The translations under genes were made by a program, and so were the position numbers. A stretch of DNA of 64,000 nucleotides from Bretschneidera sinensis. Lineage: Eukaryota > Streptophyta > Magnoliopsida > Brassicales > Akaniaceae. How positions within the stretch are numbered: position 1 is the first letter of the stretch; the number at the start of each line of letters is the position of its first letter. The stretch lies in contig CM043703.1 of NCBI GenBank assembly GCA_023935145.1, positions 18,835,227 through 18,899,226 on the forward strand. The letters are read 5' to 3'. The notes below the pieces were generated by a model. That model searched no databases. It saw only the letters and a program-made list of their open reading frames with translations, and was not told the DNA's origin. Of this stretch, positions 22,583 to 35,520 are shown piece after piece.

Positions 22583-23469
22583 TCAGATCCGCGGGTGTCT
22601 TCTCTGTCTTTGCTCCTCAACTTCATTCATCCAATCAGAGAGCCACAACAGACCCTTGTAACCACAATATATCACGGCAATTAGAGCCACCACGAGAGTA
22701 ACAAATATAAGGACCCGCTTTGTAGTGGCAACAAGTTTCTGTCAAAAAGAAAAGTGACTGTTGTTACACAAAGAAAGAGGGGCATGAAACTGCTTTCTCT
22801 TGAGGAGACAATATGTACCTCCAATGTTGAGACTTGTTTGGCTTCTTGAACCCTTTCACGTCTTTTCCTACGCTCCGGTGTGGTTTTCCCGGTAGCTGGC
22901 TCCTTTTCCTTATAAAGACATGCTATGGTATCAGATCTCAGCTCAATAAAGCTCATTCACCAAAAAGTTACCATATCATGGACATGCATGAAGCCAAATT
23001 TCAAACGTGCAGAATGGTAAAACAACAAAAATCACAAACAGAAAATTTCTCCTCCATAGTCCATGGGCAGGCAAGTGGTCAGAAGAAAAGGTGAAGGATT
23101 TTGAGTGCAGAGTGAAGAGACCATCGAGATATCGGAACTTTCTTGGTAATCAAAACAAATGTACAACTACTGCATGAGTAGCTAAAACTGTAAAAGTAGC
23201 ATTGGCTCATTTCTCAAATTGGGGCTCAGCTCTATCTGACATGAGCCCTGGGCATAGGGAGAGTATGATGCAGCCTCGTTTTGGGGCTTATATGAGTGTT
23301 CAAACCTCAAGATTGAGTCATAATGAGACTCAGTTTTGCCACCCTCACATTCTTCTGCAACCTAATAGGCTAACAATGAATTTGGTGTTACCATGTTAAA
23401 GATGAAAGCACAAATTTCCACCGCCAATGGGAAAGACACTACACCATCGAAGAAAGGATAGTATAAGTA

Positions 23470-23503
<34 letters not shown>

Positions 23504-26203
23504 GGTGGCTTTCCCAAACAATTTCTCATCAAATAACCCAAGCTTAGCTTGAGAAAACCCCAGGAAACATTTCTATGATCTCCCCAGCTTCGGGAGGGTT
23601 TTTTTTTACGTAGTACCATGCCTTGCTTTTTTTTCTTTCATATGATAATTTCCAGTGACTTTTGATTGAAGGACACTCATAAATAATTCACAACGCAAGG
23701 GAAAATCTCATCACTTTTCAAAAGCTATAACTTTTATAAGGGCAGGGCCGCATGTTGTTCTTCTTGTACAATTGTAATAAAGATATGGCTATTACATGGT
23801 AATTATGTACTCCATTCAAAGAAATAGGCTATAGTTATAAGAATTAGTCAGAGGCCTTGAAACCACATGAAAGTAATCCATTAGGCTCATAGCAAAGAAA
23901 TAGGCTATAATTAAATATAGATTCTTCTTGACATGTCAGACAATGTAAATGCACATTATCAGAATATCAGATCAAATATTCTATTTTCATGTTCTAAATA
24001 TAGTGATACTTCTCTGCCAACAGCAACTTGTTCTTCCACTGACCAGATTAGGCTCTAAGAAGTTTCAATTTACCACTTAGTTTCAATAAAAATAAATACC
24101 AAGTAGTTCATGGTGTAGAGTATTTATTGAATATAATTACTGATAAAAATTATTTATTAAATACAATCAGGTAAGTAAATGAGAAACAACCTATTTCACC
24201 ATTAAAGAAAATAAAATAATGATGGCATTCAGAATATGCTTTAACGAAGCTGCCTACAAGCCTACTGGCTACTGTGTGCACTAGTTTTGTGTACATAACT
24301 CGAATACATACAAAATTGGATCTTAGCTTTGAAGGAATTGAAGACATACAAAATTGTATGCATTCCCAGAAAAAAATGTGATAGGAATTGAATAATTCTT
24401 GTTGTAACAAAAAAAAACCTTACCTCAAGATCTTTAGATTTACGCAGCTGTAATACTGAATCAATCACTGTAATTTACTCTTGCAATCAGAATTGGAAGG
24501 CAGAAGACCAATTCCAAACTGATTCTTGGATATATCTTTAGGATCACAACCACTACTGCGATAAGATGCTTGAACATCTCGACACAGCCACTCCTTCAAG
24601 GTTTGGCATTTGCAACGAACAATAACCTTCATAAATCAACAAATTAGTTGGTTAGAAATATGATTTGCATTGTTATTTGCAAAACATACAGACATGGAAT
24701 CTATATGACATATATCTAACATAACCGTTTCTACTAATCATCAATATGGTGGACTATATGAAATATGTACCTTTTTGAACACTTGTCAGGTGATGGGCAT
24801 TGACCAGGATGACATGTTTCAGGGCATAAATGTGTAAAATTAGGCAACTTTCTGCATCACTAACATCATATCAGTTCAGAAGGTTTCATAATAGCTGCAT
24901 ATTATAGGTAAGCCATGCAGCAATTCTTCCAATAGTTTTACTGGAGATAAATATCCAGGAAAAAGTTGGGGACTATGAAAATAATATTAGAAATTGAATG
25001 AGGGAATAAAAAAGCAAATAAAAAAAAAAGTGGAAAAGCTGGAGGAAGCAATAAATACTATATAAATGGCAGGGAATTATTCTTTTTTGAGTAAACAGAG
25101 AAAATAATGATGTTAGACACAAGATGATGGCTGCATAATTTTTTTAAAAAAAAATATCAAGAAACAAATGCTTATGAATTACCTGTGGCAGGGCCCTCGA
25201 CATGAGCGTGCTGCCATATGCTCCTTTTCAGACAAGGTGTTGTAACATATACACTCAAAAGTATGTACCTTCTAACCACATGCAGTGGCATGATCGCTTG
25301 ATAAGCACTTTGCAGGAAGGACACTCTTCAGGATGACATGGGAGAGGACAGGGATGTTGACAAGCAGGTCTCCTCTCCTTAATATATGTTTAAAGGATGA
25401 TCCAATTCACAAATCTTAAGACTGTTTGACAATGAAGTGCTACCGACAAAGGTGATAAATTATTTAATGATGGCATGTCTCCCAACCCATGACATGTAGA
25501 TGGTAAGTTGGTAACACATAATGGTAAGGAACATATGAATAGAGAAATGAAAATGTAAACAATAAGGTGAGATGAAAACAATGAAAACGTAAACACCTTT
25601 TGGCAAGGAAGATGACATTCTTCTCGCAAAACACGCTTCTTTTGTCTTGACTAGATGATGAAGACTGGCTCTTCAAGGCGTGGCAAGTATTTGTGCAATA
25701 GTGATTGCCACAAGGAAGAAGATTTCCACACAAATTGTCACAAGAAATCTGCGCTCCATCTGAGCAAACCATCTGAAATGAGGACAAACCCAAGAAAAGA
25801 AAAATGAGGGACAAAATGATAAGAGGAGACCTTAGGGGCAACCAAATGGTGTGCTTATACAAGTTGAATTGTTCATATACTACTTCTATATTAACTAACG
25901 TAAATAAAATAAAAACTAACCATCCTCTCTGCTCGTGCTGGCCAACATATGTCCTCCAAACAAGTTGTGGACAAGGAGGGCTTGATGCGCTCGAGGCATA
26001 TGAGGCATGATAGTGTGCCGGAGGAGGATGAGGCTAGAAATGATTGGATCTTGAAGAGGTCCATGGAAGTTGGTGAGGACGAAGATCCTTGGCATTATGG
26101 GTAGGATTTGAAGATAGAGTTCGGAGGTCTGCGTGGAGTGTTGGTTGCGGGAATCCGATCCGTTGTCGGAGTCGGACAAAGTGAGGTAGCGGTTGATGGC
26201 GGA
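22583..26203 (-). pseudogene. NFXL2: NF-X1-type zinc finger protein NFXL2, centre deleted
   Basis: Exon-like blocks on the minus strand: 26203-25922, 25772-25597, 25377-25183, 24851-24771, 24626-24424, 22908-22819 and 22738-22583 (TGA). The first block gives an SDSDNGSDS start and then, in another frame, KIQSFLASSSSGTLSCLIC, the opening of the NFXL2 RING/PHD region. It then passes directly to CPQLVWRTYVGQH, which in NFXL2 lies several hundred residues later. The RING and most NFX1 zinc repeats are therefore missing. Later blocks give CDNLCGNLLPCGNHYC, CQHPCPLPCHPEECPSCK, HLCPETCHPGQCPSP, a basic KRRERVQEAK segment and a C-terminal membrane helix (IFVTLVVALIAVIY). Frames shift at the junction and near 25620, 25290 and 24475. 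NFXL2 normally regulates transcription in stress and clock responses. This copy looks dead. Confidence 0.85.
23471..23502. repeat. AT dinucleotide microsatellite
   Basis: An uninterrupted run of about 16 AT units inside the long intron-like stretch of the NFXL2 pseudogene. Confidence 0.9.
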
Positions 26204-26322
26204 CATTTTGGGTATTTTGTGAAAATGACGTGGGATTTTTGGAGTTTTTACTATATTTGCTCCCAATTTGAAGTACACGTGGCCCACAGGAAGATTTCTT
26301 GACTGAATCGATTCATGTACAC

Positions 26323-26443
26323 CAACTGAAAATTTTACTGATAATTTTTAAGAATTTTATTGATAATATTAATATTTAAGTCTCACATCTATATTGACGT
26401 TATCAATAAAATTTATCAAAATTACCAATAAAATTTTCAATTG
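26323..26443. repeat. Foldback element, copy 2 (clearest)
   Basis: CAACTGAAAATTTTACTGAT at the left mirrors CAATTGAAAATTTTATTGGT read from the right on the other strand. Both continue into AATTTT(T/G)A(A/T)(G/A)AATTTTATTGATAA. The arms are about 50 bases around a short centre with AGTCTCACATCTA. The family recurs at 4659 and 35723. There is no coding capacity. Confidence 0.65.
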
Positions 26444-27470
26444 ATCTAAATGATTTAAACCCAAGCCGGTCAAAATATTTTGAGCCCACTGGTGGAGATC
26501 TTGTGCAGCCAACAAACAAAGTCAGGTCATTTTTGTTAACTCCGTAAAGAACAAATTCATCTCATTTTAAACTATAGATAGCACTCCATTTAGAACAAAA
26601 TCATTTTATTTTTAAATGAACTAAAGAAATTATATAAAAAAATTAAAATAAATTTTATATTTGATTTTTTTTATATTAAATCGTAAAATTCATTCGAACT
26701 CTTAAATTTAAAATGTTTAAAATAAATGAAAAATTCAAAAGATGATAGATAAACAAAGAGAGGAAAGAGATAGGAGGGAAGAATGGAGGAAAAAAATGTA
26801 AGAAATTTTTTAATAGAATTTACACCAAACTAACTCAATTCCATAAACTTCACAATGAATTCATTTCATAGTTTTTTTTCTTTCCAAACATTAATAATAT
26901 TAAATTAAAAATGAATTCCTTCAAATCTATAGAACTCATTTATTCCAAACATTCTCTAAATCTAATTCTCAAGAAATGTTAGAAAAGATATCTGATTTCT
27001 TGTGGTTAGCTACCTGGTAAGCATGATTAACACCTATCAAATGACACTAGCTTAAGTTGGAGTTACAAGCTACAGGATACAGCTAGAAAAACTTCACAGT
27101 TCACACCACATATGTAGCTGCGGAAACAAAGCATATATGTAAAAGTTGTCAAATGAAATTTCTTCTAATAATCAAAACAAGTCTTCTGTCATTGCACCGA
27201 AAGCAAAGTCTTCTTATTTACACCAGAATCAGTATAGAATTCTCTCACATTATATAAATTACAACACAAATATCGCCATTTCCTCACACACTACTTTCAT
27301 ACCAGCAACTTATAGTACATAACTGCAGAGCAGATGTTATTATGTATCACACAGCAAACAAGAATGGAAGAACCGCACATAAGCTAACAGTAACATCAAA
27401 ACCACTCAAAGCAGCTTCAGAAATTCATACATCTTTCTCGTAGGGCTATCTAGTTGAACTGCTACCAATA
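26444..27470. other. Spacer and 3' region of the PLC gene
   Basis: 26560-26960 is AT-rich and repeat-like, with mirrored AATTCATTT words. 27000-27470 is more even in composition and probably includes the 3' UTR of the minus-strand PLC gene. No ORF was recognised. Confidence 0.45.
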
Positions 27471-30400
27471 TCAAACAAAGTCGAAACGCATAAGGAGCTT
27501 CACAGATTTGTACTTCTCTCCTTTTTTGCTATGGAGGGGAACTGCTCGGATCCCTTCTCTTAGCTCCCAAACTGGTAGGCATGTTTGACCTCCAAAGTCA
27601 TCCTTTTCAGACATGTCATACTCGTGAACTTCAATCCGAAGCAGAGCCAGTTCTGGAATAGTTAATGGGAACTCAAATGTCTCATTCCAAGCAGGCACCC
27701 AATTGTCCTCTAGAGTCTTTGTTTTCTTCATTACGACATCAGCTGGAACTCCAGCAATCCCTACCTAACATAGATGAATCAAATTGCACTTCAATTTCTT
27801 TTTTTTAGATGGTCCAAAACTCATACAGCTACTGCTGAGCGAATCATTTAGAATCAAAGGCATGAGGTTAGAAGGGCAAAAAGAAAATCTGAGCCAGGGG
27901 GGCAAATACCTCCACAACTTTCCAATATTTTCAGACTTATAAATCAAATCAGTTAAGGAGATGTGATCTTGTCTCTCCTAGATTCTCACATACCCCCTTG
28001 ATCCTTTCATTATTTAACTTAAACTTGTTGCCTCGCCAATGAAAATTGCTTTTACTAGATGTATAAGATATAAGGTAGGTTCCTCTTTTACCATTTCTTT
28101 AATAAAAGTACATTTTTTCCTTTTATTCGGTGGGGTATCTAACTCCAAGTAAAACTTGTATTCTTCACTTCAAAGGCAAGTCGTTTCTTCTATTCTAGAT
28201 GTTCGTGAGCATGAGTTCTAGACTTTTAAAGCACCTGTTTTCCTCGTTATTTTGCTACAAAAATTAGGGTTTCAAATATTAAAAGAAATGGGATATAAAT
28301 CAAAAAGAAGAAAAGGATAATTAAATTAATAAGATCACACAAAACTTTCAAAACATGATAAGTCGTGGAGAGCAGTTAAATATATTAGTTTCAGTTACAA
28401 AAGGTAAATAAGAGTTTTATTTATATGTAATTCTTGAACCATACTTTTAGCCTTTTAACCGGTTGGGAGAGTTTATCAAATGGTTTTTGTTTCTTATTAA
28501 CGTAAGCAAGTCCAAACACCCCTAAAAATACTATTTCCATTGCTATTTTCCCAAACACTAAACAGTTTATAGCTCCACTATTGTTTTACTATAAACCATT
28601 TCAAAAATCATTTTATAAACCATATACCGTTTCTACTACTAGCCTAAACAGCACCTAAGGTTGTCAATTTATAAACTAAAGTTATGGACTTTTAGTTATT
28701 TAAACTTGTTGATACTTGTAGGTTGTGTTTAGTAGGAGAGAAAAGTAAACGGAAAGAAAAGTGTGTGGAATGGACTTTTCTTGTTTAGTAGGAGAAAAAA
28801 GTGAGAAGAATATAAACTAAGAGAATTAATGTTTTCCTCTTACATAAACAAATCATAATCCTCCAAAATTGGGCGGATTGGAGAGTAAAACAGAAGAGAG
28901 AAATGAGATGAGATTATCAATTTACCAATTGATCCCCATTGAACATTATGAAAGATATAATAGTAAAAATAATACTTATCAAAAAAATAATAGTAAAAAT
29001 AATACTATTTACATTTATTTTCCTCTCACTTTCCACTCTACTAAATAAGGATCAAAGGAAACTATTTTCTTTCCTCCTAGTTTACCATCCTCTCTACTAA
29101 ACATATGAAAGAAAAAATCAATATTCTTACTTTTCTATCCTTTTAGTTTTCCACCCTCCTACTTTTCTCTCCACTAAACACACTCGTAGAATTAGTATTT
29201 TTTTCTTTATCATGCATGTAATAATGTCGTCCCCCATTGAACTAAAATCTTAGATCTCCCACTGGCTATGGCTTAAATTTAAGTTACTAAAACCTCCAAA
29301 AGGTTGAAATCATATAAGAAAAACATACATTGGTCAAATTAGAATGGGACATTGCCTGCAGGTATTAAAAGATTGTAATAACTTACCCTTGCATAAAAAT
29401 CTGGAGGAGAAAATTGATCGAAGTGCTTGTGATGGAAATCATAATACCATCCTTCGCCCATATATACGGTTACCTTTTTCAAATAAGAACAAAATGATAA
29501 TAATTCATCACAATCTAAGCAAATTAAAAACGAACATAACAAAGATGAACTTCAGTGAATGATCTAAGGGAAATGACTGCAACGGAACACCATGGCAAAA
29601 CAGCACTCACCTTTAAAGTTTTTTTCACCGGTAACTTAGCTTTCGGATCAAATACCTCATGTGAACCAGTCTTCAATAGAAAATCTGGTTTTTTCACAAA
29701 ACCACACCCACCATTGGCTCTAAACATTCCATGCATTAACCACATTGATCTTCCATATCCCTGTCACTTGGAAACCCAGTCTTAGCATTTGGCAAACTTC
29801 TGATACAAGACTAAACCAAGAAGACGCTTAATATTGATCTGCAAGTGCTGTTAAAAAGACTAACTCAACTCAACAAAGCCCTTGTCCCAATTTCCTCTCT
29901 TATTTCCCATCAGAACAGTATTTCTTATTGCAACACAAGCACAAGCGTTTTTCCTAGTAATCACTGGATAGTGCACAAATGATTCAATTCTTCATATAAA
30001 ATTATTTAATTAAACTTTTACAGATACTTAACACTTTATACCAAAAGGCATAAGGCATTAAACGCCCCCACAGCTGCACCTTCCTAGCTATTTTAGTTCA
30101 ATTGAGAAAAAACAAGCACAAATATTTTTCCTAGTTAATCACTGGACAGTACACAAACATCTTGAATTAAGATTATTCGTCACAATGCCACACCTCACAG
30201 CTCCTACCTATTTTGTTCCAAGAAGAAAAAACAATACTAATATGTAAATGAGAAAAAATCATCTGGCTAAAGATAAAGCACAAACCTGCATATTGAATGC
30301 AACCATTTGAGCTCCATGCATCCAGCCAATTAGTGGGTTGTAGTTTGATGAGTCAACGCGTATACCTTTAGGATAAATCCTAAGCAAATTCCACTGAGTA

Positions 30401-32843
30401 AACCTATAGCATGTCAATCATCAGAATGTAAGAACTTGAGCTACTTAAAATTATGATACAATTATATGTCGTGAAACTATATCAGGTAATTATAGGTAGT
30501 ACAGGAAATCGCCAAAAGCACAAAAGCATATGTAATGCCTCTGCAGGATTTTAAAATCCACCACTCCCCCACTCAAGGAAAGCAAAAGGGGAAGAAAAAA
30601 AAGGAGTCCCAGTTTCATGCTATAGATTGGGACACATTAGACACTCGGACACAAAACAGAACCTCCTAGACACAAAATTCATTGAAACTTTTAAAAAATA
30701 CCTCACAATTTGTTTTCCATGAGTTTCTGCAGCCTTTTCAAGCTGTTCCTCGCTTAAGCTAAGACGTCTCACTTTATCAGGATCCACCTTTAGGCATTCA
30801 TCTAATCCACCTTTAGGCTTCCCAGCATGAATAGCAATTAAATGTTTATAATGCGGTGCCACATTTTTCTGTGACTTTTGATCCCCATCACTGATATCTT
30901 CCTCATCATTATCATCTCCTTCATCCAGATCATTCTGCCAAAAGATTGTAAGTCAGCTAGCAAAAAATTAGAACTCAGACAACTAAATCACATGCTGTGT
31001 CTCCCCCGCACCTTGTCATCAGCTTTTCCACTGCCTCTAAGGCTTGAAACTTCTTTCCCCCAAGCTTCTTCATCACCTAAAGCCTTACCCTCCTGCAAAT
31101 CATTCTCTTTTTCTTTAATTTCTTTTGCCTCGAGGTATTCCTTTGGTGGTTTCGTCGATATGATAATCCGTTTTTTCAATGATTCTGGAGAGGGGAATTC
31201 CTTCAAGCTTTCTGAGCCAGGAGAAAACAAGATGTCTCCAAATGTTTGAGTGACCATCTAGAAATTAGTGAGAGAATAATAAATCATAAGATCATCAGAA
31301 ATTTAAATCCTCACAGAAAAGCAGAGGCTCACCTCAGCAACTTTAGCCTGAAGATCTGGTGTTAGGTGGTCTTCTAGAGTTATAATAACTGGGTACTCAG
31401 ATGCAGTAAAGGCATGATCCTTAATAGACCTCAAACATTTTATGAGTTCCACTGGAGTAGTCAATGTCCTGTGAAAGGAAACTGATCTCTTAAATAAGAA
31501 TAAAAACAAGTAATGTATAATCCAATTTTACTTTAATGTTTAAAGAAACTACTCGCAACGGAAGAAAATCAATTGGCAGTGGATTTGATCAAGTAAAGAA
31601 TGATATTATACAGCACATCAGATAACTTTGGATTCGAATTAGATTTAGTAAGACACATTTAGAAGTTTTTACCACTTTGGTCTATAATTCAAAATAAAGT
31701 GGTATAAAGTTAAATATCAAAGTTTACCTATTTGATTTGAAGTCATTTGCACATTATCAAATCATTTGACAGGAACCAAGAAAAGGTGGCAATAGGAAAC
31801 ATGATCTTTTTCATTAGATAGATTATGTTGAACCATCAATCAATAAAGCAAGAGGTCCTTTGCTATCTAACTACGGTTACCCCCATTTGCGCATTAACGT
31901 CATACCTTCCATGAAGAACATCCACATTATCTTTCGATGAATTTGGCCATATATCCAATTCGATCACTCTCACGCCTCTCTGCAGTGCATCTACGATGGG
32001 GACATCACTGCAGTCACTACTTAGTTGATTCCCAGTTAGATAGGAATTGTGGCCGGTATATATGAAATAATGAGACAAAGGGGCATTCATATCATGATGC
32101 ACCTGAAACCAAATCAATAATTACAATATAAATAAACTAAGAAAATATGCATCATGCACAACTGCTAGACATTATCAAACTTAAACTTAGCAACAAGTTA
32201 AACAAGTAGCATGAAATTAATAACAGAATCTCATTATAAGAAGAAATGACTAAGAAAAAAAATAGTATCTCCACCTTCCTAGTCATTTCCCAGCTACCCA
32301 CACTTTCTTAGCAACCAAAAAGAAGAAAAATCTCGCATCTAAATTAAACTCCACAAAGAGTCAAACCCAATTCAACACCCAAAATTCAATACAGATAAGC
32401 ATAAAAGTAAAAACAGAAACAAAACTTTCATTAGATTTCGCACATTTTCTCAGCAACCAAACAAAAAAATTCAAAACCCATCTCAGGAAAAAATAAATCA
32501 ACACCAAAAATTAAACTAAAACCCCCCAATTAGAAATGAAACTTACCCCGAGAGAAGGAGAGAGAGGAGGATTGATATCACCAAAGAGGTACTTGAAGAA
32601 AACTTCAAGGTTGAGCCCCTTTCGATGAAGGAGAGAGAGACTGTTAATGATTGTCTGTGCATCTTCTCTCGTTGCCTTATCTTGTCTTTGGACCTCGATC
32701 AAGAACCTCTGGAGATTATCAACGGTCATGATCCCATTCTCTGAGTACTGCTCGAACAAGGTCTTGATCTCCTGCGGTGCCTCCGCTACGGCAAGACTAA
32801 ACCTCCTGCGGAAGCAGCACAAACCGTACGTCTGTTTCGACAT
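27471..32843 (-). CDS. Phosphoinositide-specific phospholipase C (PLC2-like)
   Basis: Nine minus-strand exons: 32843-32547, 32102-31906, 31468-31333, 31257-31012, 30934-30702, 30403-30286, 29760-29611, 29473-29387 and 27764-27471. All have GT-AG borders and join in phase to 585 residues, close to plant PLC2 (about 580). Order: EF-hand-like N-terminus (1-99); X domain with the catalytic-His segment [14 protein letters not shown] and [20 protein letters not shown] at its end; an acidic Lys/Glu linker; Y domain with [16 protein letters not shown] and [11 protein letters not shown]2 domain to the C-terminus ([13 protein letters not shown], Ca2+-binding acids). It hydrolyses phosphatidylinositol 4,5-bisphosphate (or PI4P) at the plasma membrane, dependent on Ca2+. 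The start [15 protein letters not shown] matches the PLC2 type. A MITE lies in the last intron. Its tandem paralogue lies upstream on the same strand. Confidence 0.95.
28721..29185. mobile_element. MITE in the last intron of the PLC2-like gene
   Basis: The left end GGTTGTGTTTAGTAGGAGAG and the right end, read on the other strand as GAGTGTGTTTAGTGGAGAGA, form inverted terminal repeats, followed by AAAAGT on both sides. GTA flanks both ends (28718-28720 and 29186-29188), a likely 3-bp target duplication. The 465-bp body repeats the GTTTAGTAGGAGA word internally and has no ORF. It accounts for much of an intron of about 1.6 kb. Confidence 0.7.
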
Positions 32844-33004
32844 GGGTTTACTTCAATTTAGAGAGAGAATAAGAAAAAAAATGAAATTTCAGATAGAGAT
32901 CGAGAAACAACAAGAGAAGGATTTTGTGTGTGGAATTTATTGAGCATAAATGTTTATCCTTTGTATCGATTTTTTTTTGGATTTTATGGATGCGGTTGAG
33001 ATTT

Positions 33005-33016
33005 CTATATATATTA
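33005..33016 (-). promoter_or_regulatory. Candidate TATA box of the PLC2-like gene
   Basis: On the minus strand this reads TAATATATATAG, about 165 bases before the ATG at 32843, a normal distance for a plant TATA box plus leader. A GA/CT-rich leader (about 32850-32910) lies between. Motif evidence only. Confidence 0.35.
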
Positions 33017-35484
33017 GTTGGCATGGGCCTAGTAGAGTTATGAGTGGGAACCAATCTGACAGTTGGCATTTGAATATTTTAGTGCTCGGATTTTTTGTCT
33101 CATTTTTATCATTTTCCCTCATTTTTAAATAACATTTTTTATTAAATAAAAAATTAATATATTATCATTTGAAAATTTAAATATTAAAATTTAATTATAT
33201 ACTATAAATCATTTGAAATAATAAAACAAAATGAATTGTAAATCTTTCTCCTATTTTTTATTTTTTCTTCTTTCACATATTAACATTATGTTGAAGAATA
33301 ATGTAAACAATTTAGCATATAGTTAAAAATTTAAATAAAAATAAAGTTAAAATACATTAGATTCATAAATACACAAAAAAAAAAACCTATATTCATGTGA
33401 GATAATATTAATTAGCACAACTAACAAAAGAAAGAATGTATAAAAACAAATTGAATTGTAAAACTAAGAAATATATAAATGCACGTTCAAAAGTAACAAT
33501 TAAAAGCAAAATTAAAATGATACTTAACCATTTTTTTAATAGGTGTTGCTGCAATTCTTTTCAACATTTTACTTAATTTAGTTTGTAATTGTGTTGTTAT
33601 ACCCGTAAATATGTCTTTAAAATTCTTGAGTTCAATTGATGGGGTTGATAACTGTACCTAAAACTAATTATTTACATAATTTTGTTTAGATGTGAAATTA
33701 AAATATTGATTAGTTTCACTGTGAAAAGTATCGCTCAATGTAGTCTATAATCATTTTTTTTAAGATGGATTTATATTCTTTTAGTTTCACAACTCAATTT
33801 CTTAGCAGTGGCAAAGCCATAATTTTTTTTTGGGGGTCCAAGATTAATAAGGTTAAAATAAATTATTATTTTTTACTTATCATAATAAATATTTTGATTT
33901 AAATAATACTTTCCAAATACAAAAAGAGATATCATATAACTCAATCAGCATATAAATTATCTATTAATGTATACAATCAACCGATAGCACAAAAAGAGAA
34001 TAATACAAAAACTACTTCATAAATATTCAAATTATGCTCGTTACACTTTCATGGATTAAAAATATGTTTCATATTCTTTTATTTTATCGGGCTATACAAC
34101 AAGTAATCCTCTATAATCCATTTTATTAATAATGTCATAACTAACTTTTTATTCAATCAGTTTATTATATTAATAATGTCATGACATCAAAACATATTCT
34201 CTTTTTTGTAACCGAGAAACTAATCCGGACCTCAATCACCTTTGATGAGTAGACCCTGAACTCTCAACCTCGAAACATACTTTAATTAAATCGCACTCTA
34301 TAAAGTTAATTTAGTTATTGAATATAAAACATACCTCATGAAATTTTGTTAAATGTATGTTAATATCAATTCTCAAATATATATTAATATTTCATAAAAT
34401 TATGAGTGAAAATATGAAATTCATTTAAATAAAATGGAGTGCAAAGAGAATAAAAAAGGTAAAAGTTGCAAAGCTTAGTTGCAGGACATTTTAGCCTTCT
34501 ATTCCTTAGGGTTCCACTTAAAAAAAGAAAAGAAAAAGCTAAAGCAAAGTTAATGTAACCATTAACACTCAATTATAACTAAAAAACTGTAGTTTGTAAG
34601 AGCAAGAGACTGTGTTAGTCCTTTGTTTCATGGGACCCACACTAAAGTAAAGTAAACCACTAAAGCAATTAAGTAAAGCTACTGAAATCCATCCTAAGTA
34701 ACCAATAGTCAATTACCTAGTTAGGCTATTCTCGGGGGACAAGTATATAAATTTGCAACTAATATTTTTTATTTTAACTAATATTTTCTTGGAGTTTCCA
34801 AAAATCTTTGGGGAACCCTTCCTTATTACTCATTATTTTTAAATTATTATTCAACATAAAATTAAATTGTTAAAAAAATAAAAGATAATAAAAAAAATTA
34901 CAATTCATTGTGAATTTTTTTTATAAATAATGTAAAGTATGTAGCTCAATTTTAATTTTTGATTTTTTAAATAACGGTGTGTTATTTTTTTATTAAAAAA
35001 AGATACATCTTTTTAAAAAAATAAAAAGTAAAATTGAACCTAAAAGTATGTTCCGATAGAATATTTATGCAAAGTCAAACTGTCTTTGATTAAAAATAAA
35101 AAAAAAACAAAAACAAAGGATTTAAGTAAAGAAACCAAAAAACCGGTGTGGTATTATGATAAGAGATTTTTTGGTGCTTAAAAGAATAATAAAAAATACT
35201 TTCACACTTTTTTCATCCTCAAGAAAAGAATAAACACTTGATAAAATTAAAAAATGTACATTTTTTCTGACCTTATGGTGGGAAACAAGTATCTCTATGT
35301 TTTCTTTTCTTAAAGTGAACAGATAAAGAGATTATTCCAAATATATGTGACATATTTTATTTTTTTGATTGTTTTTTTATTGGTACGCCCACTTTATTCT
35401 TTGTTCTTCTTGGGGATAGACCTTAGGATACGCTCTTCCAAAGAGCCAAAAACAGGAATAAAACACGATAGGATGTGATATACT

Positions 35485-35520
<36 letters not shown>

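Noticed and set aside
24150..24410. Minus-strand frame of 86 codons
   Set aside because: It lies in an intron-like stretch of the NFXL2 pseudogene and has no family signature.
33806..34250. Complete hAT element
   Set aside because: Only one terminus (CAGTGGCAAAGCC) was found; no matching opposite end or 8-bp duplication could be located.
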